Shown in pieces: positions 41,776 through 49,339 of a DNA stretch of 64,000 nucleotides. The position numbers were made by a program, and so were the translations under genes. The stretch is taken from NCBI GenBank assembly GCA_903877095.1, contig CAIRCP010000105.1, positions 1 to 64,000 of the forward strand. The letters run 5' to 3'. A model generated the notes under the pieces. That model saw only the letters and a list, made by a program, of their open reading frames with translations, made no database searches and was not told the origin of the DNA. This stretch comes from an uncultured Actinomycetes bacterium. GTDB taxonomy: Bacteria; Actinomycetota; Actinomycetes; Mycobacteriales; Mycobacteriaceae. Each line of letters opens with the position of its first letter. The first letter of the stretch is position 1.

Positions 41776-42261
41776 TCAGGCAGGTGCGCCGGGCGGCGGT
41801 GCGACGTGGGTGCGCTCGTATTCGGCCAGGATGTCGATGCGACGCTGGTGCCGCGGCGCCTCCGACCACGGGGTGGACAGAAAGGCGTCGACGATGGCCA
41901 GCATCTCAGCCTCGGTGTGCATACGCCCGCCGATGCCGATCACCTGCGCGTTGTTGTGCTCGCGCGCGAGTTTGGCCGTCTCGACACTCCACGCCAGCGC
42001 GCACCGCACACCCGGCACCTTGTTCGCGGCGATCTGCTCGCCGTTACCCGAACCGCCGAGCACGATGCCCAGACTGCCCGGATCGGCCACCGTGCGCTCT
42101 GCGGCGGCGATGCAGAACGCCGGGTAGTCGTCGTCGGCGTCGTAGTCGTATGCCCCGCAGTCGATCGGCTCGTGGCCGGCCTTCGTGAGGTGGGCGATGA
42201 TGGCCTTCTTGAATTCGTAGCCGGCGTGGTCGCCGCCGAGGTAGACGCGCATGGCGGTCAC
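41776..42261 (-). CDS. rpiB: Ribose-5-phosphate isomerase B
   Basis: 161 residues. It interconverts ribulose-5-phosphate and ribose-5-phosphate in the pentose phosphate pathway. Motifs: MRVYLGGDHAGYEFK, CGAYDYDADDDYP, LGGSGNGEQIAANKVPGVRCALAWS, REHNNAQVIGIGGRMH. Mycobacterial RpiB uses Glu in GNGEQ as base instead of the Cys of E. coli, and this sequence has that Glu. The start is GTG 42261 or ATG 42252. Rv2465c equivalent. Confidence 0.97.
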   Translation of the reverse strand: MTAMRVYLGGDHAGYEFKKAIIAHLTKAGHEPIDCGAYDYDADDDYPAFCIAAAERTVADPGSLGIVLGGSGNGEQIAANKVPGVRCALAWSVETAKLAREHNNAQVIGIGGRMHTEAEMLAIVDAFLSTPWSEAPRHQRRIDILAEYERTHVAPPPGAPA

Positions 42262-42282
42262 CTTACCGACCTCGCGGGGCGC

Positions 42283-42891
42283 TCAGTCGAACGCCGGGGG
42301 CTCGGTGCGGGTCCGCTTGAGCTCCCAGAAATGCGGATAGGACGCCAGCGCCACCGAGGCGTCCCACACCTTGCCGGCCTCCTCTCCGCGCGGCACCCGA
42401 GAGATCACCGGACCGAAGAACGCGACACCGTTGATGTGGATGATGGGGGTGCCGACGTCGGCACCGACCGGATCCATGCCCTCGTGGTGGCTCTTGCGCA
42501 ACGCCTCGTCGAGCGAGGTGTCGGCGGCAGCGGCGGCCAGTTCGGGCGGCAGACCCGCGTCGCTCAGTGACTCGGCGATCACCTGGCCCAGGTTCTTGTT
42601 GTCCTCGTTGTGGATTCGCGTGCCCATCGCGGTGTACAGAGGCGTGAGCACCTGCGGCCCGTGCGCCTGTTCGGCCGCGATGGCCACCCGCACCGGCCCC
42701 CAGGCCTTCGCCATCAGTTCCTGATAACGCTCAGGCAGGTCGCGGCCCTCGTTGAGCACCGCCAGGCTCATCACATGGAACCGGACGTCGATGTCGCGAA
42801 CCTTCTCGACCTCCAGAATCCACCGCGAGGTGATCCAGGCCCACGGGCACAGCGGGTCGAACCAGAAGTCAGCACTCGATTTGTCGGCCAT
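42283..42891 (-). CDS. Mycothiol-dependent nitroreductase-like DsbA-fold protein
   Basis: 202 residues, thioredoxin-fold protein corresponding to Rv2466c, a mycothiol-dependent reductase that activates some nitro prodrugs. The start FWFDPLCPW is conserved but the active site is C-P-W-A: the second (resolving) Cys of the Rv2466c CPWC motif is Ala here. A monothiol mechanism with mycothiol remains possible. [16 protein letters not shown] holds the cis-Pro loop. It is divergent from pepN with a short gap. Confidence 0.88.
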   Translation of the reverse strand: MADKSSADFWFDPLCPWAWITSRWILEVEKVRDIDVRFHVMSLAVLNEGRDLPERYQELMAKAWGPVRVAIAAEQAHGPQVLTPLYTAMGTRIHNEDNKNLGQVIAESLSDAGLPPELAAAAADTSLDEALRKSHHEGMDPVGADVGTPIIHINGVAFFGPVISRVPRGEEAGKVWDASVALASYPHFWELKRTRTEPPAFD

Positions 42892-42914
42892 GGCTAAAGG
42901 ATAGGTTGGACCCC

Positions 42915-45551
42915 GTGCTACCGAATCTGACGCGCAACGAAGCCATCGAACGCGCCGCGCTGGTGACCGTCGACTGCTACCGGATCGAACTGGACTTGAC
43001 CCCCGGCGGGCAGGAGCGGGGCGACCCGGGGAAAATCACAGCGCCGACTACCTTCCGATCCACCACGACGGTGGAGTTCGAGGCGTTGCCGGGCGCCGAC
43101 ACCCATATCGATCTGGCGGCGGCGGCCGTCCACAGCGCGGTGCTGAACGGCCACGCCATCGACGTGTCCGGCTACGACGAGTCGACCGGAATCCCGTTGC
43201 GGGGCCTGGCCGCTCACAACACACTGGTGGTCGACGCCGACTGCTTCTACTCCAACACCGGTGAGGGCCTGCACCGGTTCGTCGACCCGGTGGACGGCGA
43301 GGTGTACCTGTACTCGCAGTTCGAAACGGCCGACGCCAAGCGGATGTTCGCCTGCTTCGACCAACCCGACCTCAAAGCCACCTTCGACGTCGTCGCCACC
43401 GCGCCGGCGCACTGGCAGGTGGTGTCCAACGGCGCGACGGTGCAGGCGCACCGGGACGGCGACACCGCGACCCACACCTTCGCCACCACACCGAAGATGA
43501 GCACCTACCTGGTGGCGCTGGTCGCCGGGCCCTACGCGGTGTGGCGCGATACCTACCACGACGAGCACGGCGAGATTCCGCTCGGCATCTTCTGCCGCGC
43601 GTCGCTGGCTCAGCACATGGACGCCGAGCGGCTGTTCACCGAGACCAAGCAGGGTTTCGAGTTCTACCACACCAACTTCGGGGTGCCCTACGCCTTCGGC
43701 AAGTACGACCAGTTGTTCGTCCCGGAGTTCAACGCCGGGGCGATGGAGAACGCCGGTGCGGTGACCTTCCTGGAGGACTACGTGTTCCGCAGCAAGGTGA
43801 CCCGGGCCTCCTACGAGCGGCGCGCCGAGACGGTGCTGCACGAGATGGCGCACATGTGGTTCGGCGATCTGGTGACCATGCGCTGGTGGGATGACCTGTG
43901 GCTCAACGAGTCGTTCGCCACCTTCGCCTCGGTGCTGTGCCAGGCCGACGCCACCGAATACGACCAGGCCTGGACGACATTCGCGAACGTGGATAAGTCC
44001 TGGGCCTACCGGCAGGACCAGTTGCCGTCGACCCATCCCGTCGCCGCCGACATTCCGGACCTGCATGCCGTCGAGGTCAACTTCGACGGCATTACCTACG
44101 CCAAGGGCGCCAGCGTGCTCAAACAACTGGTGGCCTACGTCGGGCTGGACCAGTTCCTGGCGGGTCTGCGGGATTACTTCCGCACCCATGCCTTCGGCAA
44201 CGCCACCTTCGCCGATCTGCTCGGCGCACTCGAAAAGGCTTCCGGCAGAGACCTTTCCGATTGGGGCCGGCAGTGGTTGAAGACCACCGGACTCAACACC
44301 CTGCGTCCCGATTTCGACGTCGACGCCGACGGCCGGTTCACCCGGTTCGAGATCCGCCAGGGCGGCGCCGCCCCCGGCGCCGGGGAGACGCGGGTGCACC
44401 GGCTGGCGGTGGGCGTCTACGAGGACAACGGCGAGGGCAAGCTCGTGCGGCTGCACCGCGAGGAACTTGACGTGTCGGGGGGCACCACGGATGTCCCTGC
44501 GCTGCGGGGCGTTTCGCGCGGTCAGCTGATCCTGGTCAATGACGACGACCTGACCTACTGCTCCATGCGGCTCGACCCCGAGTCGCTGCGCACGGCGCTG
44601 GTGCGCATCGATGACATCGCCGATCCGATGCCCCGCACCCTGGTCTGGTCGGCGGCCTGGGAGATGACCCGCGACGCAGAACTGCGGGCCCGCGATTTCG
44701 TCGCGCTGGTGATGCGCGGCGTGCACGGGGAGACCGAGGTCGGGGTGGCCCAGCGGCTGCTGCTGCAGGCCCAGACCGCCCTGAACTGCTACGCCGAGCC
44801 CGGTTGGGCTGCCAACACGGGCTGGCCGGAATTCACCGACCGGCTAGTGCAGCTGGCCCGCGCGGCCGAGGCCGGCTCGGATCACCAACTGGCGTTCGTC
44901 AACGCCCTGTGCACTTCCGTTTTTTCTGGGGTCCAGTCGAACAGCCACCTGACGCTGCTCGCCGACCTCCTCGACCACGATCCCGCCGACTACGGGCTGC
45001 CGGGGCTGCAGGTCGACACCGATCTGCGCTGGCGGATCGTGACGGCCCTGGCCGCCGGCGGGCGGATCGACGGCGGTGTCGATTCGGGGGGCTCGGCGAC
45101 GCCGTTCATCGACGCCGAGCTGACCCGCGACCCGACCGCTGCCGGACGGCGGCACGCGGCGGCGGCGGCGGCCCGTCCCCAGGCCGAGGTGAAACACCGG
45201 GCCTGGCGGGAGGTGATCGAGGACGACACCCTGGCGAACATCACCGCCCGTTCGATCATCACCGGGTTCGTCCACCCCGGGCGGGGCGAGCTGCTCGCCC
45301 CCTACACCCAGCGGTACTTCGACACGATTGCGGCGGTGTGGGAACGACGTTCCAGCGAGGTGGCGCAGACCGTCGTCGTGGGGCTGTATCCGTCCTGGGA
45401 CATCAGCTCCGAGGGCATCGCTGCCGCGGACTGGTTCCTGGGCGGGCTGCACGTTCCCCCGCCACTGCGCCGGCTGGTCCTCGAAGGTCGCGCCGGTGTG
45501 GAACGGAGTCTCAAGGCCCGGAAGTTCGACACCGGAACCGATCCGGATTAG
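42915..45551 (+). CDS. pepN: Lysyl/alanyl aminopeptidase N (M1 family)
   Basis: 878 residues from GTG 42915, the start that matches the M. tuberculosis protein (LPNLTR); TTG 42906 is an alternative. Zinc metallopeptidase of family M1: exopeptidase motif GAMENAG, zinc site HEMAHMWF with the second Glu 18 residues later (WLNESFAT), and an ERAP1-like C-terminal domain. It trims N-terminal residues from peptides in the cytosol. Rv2467 equivalent. The cyanophycin island begins 18 bp after its stop, on the opposite strand. Confidence 0.96.
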   Translation: MLPNLTRNEAIERAALVTVDCYRIELDLTPGGQERGDPGKITAPTTFRSTTTVEFEALPGADTHIDLAAAAVHSAVLNGHAIDVSGYDESTGIPLRGLAAHNTLVVDADCFYSNTGEGLHRFVDPVDGEVYLYSQFETADAKRMFACFDQPDLKATFDVVATAPAHWQVVSNGATVQAHRDGDTATHTFATTPKMSTYLVALVAGPYAVWRDTYHDEHGEIPLGIFCRASLAQHMDAERLFTETKQGFEFYHTNFGVPYAFGKYDQLFVPEFNAGAMENAGAVTFLEDYVFRSKVTRASYERRAETVLHEMAHMWFGDLVTMRWWDDLWLNESFATFASVLCQADATEYDQAWTTFANVDKSWAYRQDQLPSTHPVAADIPDLHAVEVNFDGITYAKGASVLKQLVAYVGLDQFLAGLRDYFRTHAFGNATFADLLGALEKASGRDLSDWGRQWLKTTGLNTLRPDFDVDADGRFTRFEIRQGGAAPGAGETRVHRLAVGVYEDNGEGKLVRLHREELDVSGGTTDVPALRGVSRGQLILVNDDDLTYCSMRLDPESLRTALVRIDDIADPMPRTLVWSAAWEMTRDAELRARDFVALVMRGVHGETEVGVAQRLLLQAQTALNCYAEPGWAANTGWPEFTDRLVQLARAAEAGSDHQLAFVNALCTSVFSGVQSNSHLTLLADLLDHDPADYGLPGLQVDTDLRWRIVTALAAGGRIDGGVDSGGSATPFIDAELTRDPTAAGRRHAAAAAARPQAEVKHRAWREVIEDDTLANITARSIITGFVHPGRGELLAPYTQRYFDTIAAVWERRSSEVAQTVVVGLYPSWDISSEGIAAADWFLGGLHVPPPLRRLVLEGRAGVERSLKARKFDTGTDPD

Positions 45552-45569
45552 TCGGCCCTGCCGCCGGCA

Positions 45570-46697
45570 TCAATCCGAAAGCAAATTGCCCGTTCTGCCT
45601 TCCAGCGGGATTTCGCCGGCGATCTTGCCGATCACCCGTCCCGGCCAGGCATAGGGCTGGCTATGGCGGGCAAACAGCCGCCCGTCGGTCTCGGCCAGCA
45701 ATTCCGTCTCCTCGCCGAGCGGATCGATCACCGTGGCGACGAGATCGCCCTTGTGGACCCAATCGCCCAGCCGACGGCGATAGGCGACGAGTCCGGGGAC
45801 CGGCGAGCGCAGTTGCGCCATCGCCGTCAGCGCCGTGGCGCGGCAGGACAACCGCGGGCGCCCTCCCGACCCATCGACGAAGCCGCGTCCCTGCAACATG
45901 CGCAGCAGCGCCGTGGCTTGATCGGCGGCGCGTTCGGGATCGACGTCGTCATTGCTGCCCAGTTCCAGGGTGGCGGCGAGGCAGGCCGGCGGAATGGGCA
46001 GACCGGGGTGGTTCGCGGCCAGCGTCCACCATGGAGCGGCGCAGGCCTCGTCAAAGGGGGAACCGCCCGATACCTCTGACAGGAGCACCGCTCGCGCATC
46101 GATCGCCGCGGCGATGTCCTCGGCCGCCGGCCACAGCGCCGGGCCGACGTACATGTGCGGCTCGGCCTCGTTGTCGGCGTGAAGATCGAGCACGAGGTCG
46201 GCGTCATGGGCGAGCGTCAGCAATCTGTGCCGCAGATGTGCCAGTGCTCCATCCGGCTGCATCGCCGCAAGCCGCGCGGACATCGCGGCCCGGATTGTCG
46301 CGACGTTCGACGCTGCGTCCGGCCCCAGCGACAGGCTGCCGAGGTCGGACAGATCGGCATAGTTCCGGTTGAAATTCTCCCCCGTGCCGCTTTCTAGCCG
46401 GCCCGACAGGAAGCTGGTTTCGGTCTGCGCCAGGCCGATGGGGTTGGCCTGCGGCACCAGCAGGATTTCCCCATGGACCGCGCCACGAGCGTCCGCTTCG
46501 GCCAGATGCCCGGCCAGAATGCGCAAGACCAGCATGCCGGGGAACTCGTCGGCATGCAGTCCGGCCTGCAAATACGCTTTCCTGCCCGTCCCGGGTTCAA
46601 TTCCCCGGTCGCTGCGCTCCTGCCCGCCGGGTGCACCGAAGCGCAGGACGGTCAGGCGATATGGCGAACCCGGAAGATCGTGGTCCTGACGCAGCAC
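45570..46697 (-). CDS. AstE/AspA-type zinc hydrolase, candidate beta-Asp-Arg dipeptidase
   Basis: 375 residues of the succinylglutamate desuccinylase/aspartoacylase branch of M14-like metallohydrolases. Zinc ligands: H48 and E51 (GLHADEFPGM) and H173 (LDLHADNE); the substrate carboxylate motif NFNRNY at 108-113; and the general base E245 (TLELGSND). The C-terminal part (about 300-370) is a swivelling beta domain. The last gene of the cyanophycin operon (GTG start 17 bp after the small gene, GGCGGAGT site). Cyanophycinase releases beta-Asp-Arg dipeptides, and a hydrolase is needed to free Asp and Arg; no IadA or IaaA gene is in the island, so this enzyme is the natural candidate. The substrate is inferred, not shown. 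Confidence 0.75.
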   Translation of the reverse strand: MLRQDHDLPGSPYRLTVLRFGAPGGQERSDRGIEPGTGRKAYLQAGLHADEFPGMLVLRILAGHLAEADARGAVHGEILLVPQANPIGLAQTETSFLSGRLESGTGENFNRNYADLSDLGSLSLGPDAASNVATIRAAMSARLAAMQPDGALAHLRHRLLTLAHDADLVLDLHADNEAEPHMYVGPALWPAAEDIAAAIDARAVLLSEVSGGSPFDEACAAPWWTLAANHPGLPIPPACLAATLELGSNDDVDPERAADQATALLRMLQGRGFVDGSGGRPRLSCRATALTAMAQLRSPVPGLVAYRRRLGDWVHKGDLVATVIDPLGEETELLAETDGRLFARHSQPYAWPGRVIGKIAGEIPLEGRTGNLLSD

Positions 46698-46714
46698 GTT
46701 CTACTCCGCCTGTC

Positions 46715-47119
46715 TCATTCCGCCTGCGGATCGTGCGGCTCCGCAGTGTGCGTCTCGGAAGTATGCGGCTCCGGAGTATGCGCCTCGGGAACCTCCGGCA
46801 CGGGCAGCGGAAGGACGGCCAAGTCCGTCTCGTAGTAAGCGGCACAGGCAGCATGCAGGCGATCCTTCAGCTTGCCTTCCGTCGCCAGCGCCCCTGCGAT
46901 CAAACGATGACCGGGGGGCATGTCGCGCAATTCGATCCCGTGGGTATCGAGAAAGGCCGTCACGCCGGCCTCACCCAGTTCCGGCAGCTCCGTGGCGGCC
47001 TCGATGACGGCGACCGGCGAGGTCTGTGCGCGGTTGTCGGCGGCAATGCCAGGCGCGTTTGCAGCCGCCGTCTCCGCATCGGCAAGCAGTGCGGTCAGTG
47101 TGGTCCCATCGAAATACAT
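46715..47119 (-). CDS. Small cyanophycin-island protein with His pentapeptide-repeat tail
   Basis: 134 residues, ATG start with GGAGAGAA. The N-terminal ~105 residues are Ala-rich and helical with no known domain (MYFDGTTLTALLADAETAAAN...). The tail has four pentapeptides, VPEAH, TPEPH, TSETH and TAEPH, encoded by four 15-bp DNA units (46733-46792). It sits between the cyanophycinase and the zinc hydrolase (gaps 21 and 17 bp), so it is co-transcribed. Possible roles are polymer granule binding or metal delivery; both are guesses. Confidence 0.6.
   Translation of the reverse strand: MYFDGTTLTALLADAETAAANAPGIAADNRAQTSPVAVIEAATELPELGEAGVTAFLDTHGIELRDMPPGHRLIAGALATEGKLKDRLHAACAAYYETDLAVLPLPVPEVPEAHTPEPHTSETHTAEPHDPQAE
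46733..46792 (-). repeat. Four 15-bp tandem repeats in the small cyanophycin-island gene
   Basis: On the plus strand the units are GTGCGGCTCCGCAGT, GTGCGTCTCGGAAGT, ATGCGGCTCCGGAGT and ATGCGCCTCGGGAAC. Each encodes x-x-E-x-H on the minus strand. Being a multiple of three, copy number can change without frame loss. Confidence 0.8.
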
Positions 47120-47140
47120 ATTTGTCCGTTCTCTCCAGTG

Positions 47141-49333
47141 TCATCCGTGCCGATCACGGATGCTCTCAATATCGAGATGGCCGGTGCCATCCTCATCTGA
47201 GCGATAGCGCAAAGCAATATGCGCTTCGTGTTCAACGCCAGGCGCGGTCACCGGGCCGGCATTGCCGACACAGTCCTCGATCAGTTCGGCGACCAGCGTA
47301 TCCAGCGTGGCGGCGGAAGTGCTAACCGGCGCCAGCCGGGTGATGGTTCCGGCAGCCATGTCGATGACATCCCCCGGGCCGGCAAAGCACAGCCTGGTGT
47401 CGTGCGCGATGAAATCGTCTCCCTGAAGCTCGGTCTTGAGCGGGTCGATCTCGACCAGGACGGCGCCGCGCTCGCCGATCGCGGTGAGTCGGCTGTTGTC
47501 GTGGTTGGCGATGACGCCGCTGCCTTCCAGAATGCCAAGCCCGAACCGTACGCCTTCCTCGGCGCAGGCGACGGCAAGGCGTCCGAGACGGCGTGCGGAC
47601 GCCAGATTCTGGTCGACGATGGCGGCTCCGAATAATCCAAACCCTTCCTGGATCACCAGTCCGTGCCGTCCCATATCCGAGGCGATGCCGAAGCGCAGCG
47701 CTTCGTAGGACGTGCCGCCGCCGATCATGAAACCGGACAGCGCCGAGGCCGCGCCGCTGACCCCGACGATCATCGCGCCGGCCGCCCGCGCCCGCGCAAT
47801 AGCCATCAGCAGCGGCGTGACATCGCCGCGGTAGAACAGGGAATCCACCAGCCTGATCTGGTTGCCGCCGGTCAGGATGATGGTGCGCAGTCCGGCGATC
47901 TGCTCGACCAGCGCTTCATCGCGCATCCGGCGATCGATATTGTCGATGGTGACGTTCAGGTCGGTGGCCTCGACACCGTGTTCGCGCAACGCGTCGATGT
48001 AATCCCGCGCGGTTGCGCGGGGCTCGGCGGACGCGGCGGCAAGCACCCCCACCGGCCCCTCGCACTGCGACGCCAGTTCCGCAAGCAGCGGGCTGTCGCG
48101 GCCGAGTGGCGCCGAGCCCAGCAACATGACGCGCGAATGCGTCCCCGGCGTCACACCGTAGTCGCGGGACAACGCCGCCCGCCGGTTCTCGGCCAGTTGT
48201 GCGGCATTGAGCAGGCGCGTCTGCATGCTGGCTCGGAAGTCCACTGCCGTCATGCGGAAATCGCGCGCGCCTCCCGGAACGTAGGCAGCCGCATGGCCGC
48301 CTTGGCGGGATATCTCGACGCTGGTGGCGCAACCCGCCCTGGGCTCTATCGCGCGGGCGCGATCCGTCGGATAGGCCTCGGGGTCCCCCAGCACCAGCCG
48401 CGCCACGATGTCGTAGAGCGTATAGGCGCCGAAGACGTTGCGGAGCGAGCGGGCGGGGGCCTTGTAGGTAATGTCGCGCCGGGTCACCGGCCGCTTGTCC
48501 GGACCGGGGAGGACCTCGCCCGTTTCCAGGTCACAGATGTCACCGTCGTCGGCATAGCTGAAACCGATGTTATCGATCAGCCTGCCGGGGTGATCGACGT
48601 TCGCCTCCTCAAGATCGAGCACGAAGACCCCGTATTCGCCGATCACCCGCGCACTGTTGCCCTCGACGAACAAAGCGGTGTTTTCGTCGATGCCGAAGCC
48701 GCGCTTAACACCGGACGCCAGCATGCCGACGACCAACCGGCCGAACCGGCCGCGCTTGATGAAATGCTGGTCGACCATGCCCCAGGGAAAGAAGCCGAGC
48801 CCCGGCTCCAGCAGCATTCCGGGCTGGTCCGGATCATCGACCACACCATAGGTCGCCGCTTCCAGCGACGTGCCGCCGGAAATCATGACACCGGACATGA
48901 TGGCGGCGCCAGCGCTCGACCCCGCGGCCAGCGCGCCCTGGCGCTGCGCTTTGCGGATCGCCTTCAGCACCAGGCTTTCCCTGCCGTTGGGCGCCAGCGC
49001 CCCGGTAATCAGGGCCTGATCGCCGCCGGTGAAATAGACGCTGCCATAGTCCTCGACGAGATCGGCGATCGCCTTGTCCTTCGCGGCCTCCGCCGCCCCG
49101 GCTCCGTGGACCCCGGCGAGGACGGCATCGAACCCATGGGCGCGAAACACCTCAACGGTTTCGGCGCCGACCTCGTCAGGCACCGAGGACGCCGTCGCGA
49201 ACACGACGATCCTTCCGCCCGCCAGGCGGCGCATCTCGTCGTAGATGGCGGAATTGTCATCCTCCAGCCGGCCGCCGATGATCGCCAGTTTCGGGGTGGC
49301 GCTCCCCCCGATGCGCGACTGAGACTCTGCCAC
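47141..49333 (-). CDS. cphB: Double-domain cyanophycinase (S51), second domain catalytically altered
   Basis: 730 residues, GTG start 6 bp after the cphA stop; its ribosome site overlaps that stop. Two S51 serine-peptidase domains are fused. Domain 1 (about 12-330) has the cyanophycinase triad: Ser140 in GSSAGA, His190 in VDQHF and Glu217 in GIDENTAL, with spacing His to Glu of 27 as in known CphB, plus GGDQ. Domain 2 (about 400-715) keeps Ser526 (GVSGAA) and Glu603 but has Asn576 in place of His (VDQNL) and loses one Arg near it. So only domain 1 should be active; domain 2 may bind polymer or hold the dimer. Cyanophycinase degrades cyanophycin to beta-Asp-Arg dipeptides inside the cell. Confidence 0.85.
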   Translation of the reverse strand: MAESQSRIGGSATPKLAIIGGRLEDDNSAIYDEMRRLAGGRIVVFATASSVPDEVGAETVEVFRAHGFDAVLAGVHGAGAAEAAKDKAIADLVEDYGSVYFTGGDQALITGALAPNGRESLVLKAIRKAQRQGALAAGSSAGAAIMSGVMISGGTSLEAATYGVVDDPDQPGMLLEPGLGFFPWGMVDQHFIKRGRFGRLVVGMLASGVKRGFGIDENTALFVEGNSARVIGEYGVFVLDLEEANVDHPGRLIDNIGFSYADDGDICDLETGEVLPGPDKRPVTRRDITYKAPARSLRNVFGAYTLYDIVARLVLGDPEAYPTDRARAIEPRAGCATSVEISRQGGHAAAYVPGGARDFRMTAVDFRASMQTRLLNAAQLAENRRAALSRDYGVTPGTHSRVMLLGSAPLGRDSPLLAELASQCEGPVGVLAAASAEPRATARDYIDALREHGVEATDLNVTIDNIDRRMRDEALVEQIAGLRTIILTGGNQIRLVDSLFYRGDVTPLLMAIARARAAGAMIVGVSGAASALSGFMIGGGTSYEALRFGIASDMGRHGLVIQEGFGLFGAAIVDQNLASARRLGRLAVACAEEGVRFGLGILEGSGVIANHDNSRLTAIGERGAVLVEIDPLKTELQGDDFIAHDTRLCFAGPGDVIDMAAGTITRLAPVSTSAATLDTLVAELIEDCVGNAGPVTAPGVEHEAHIALRYRSDEDGTGHLDIESIRDRHG

Positions 49334-49339
49334 GTCTCC

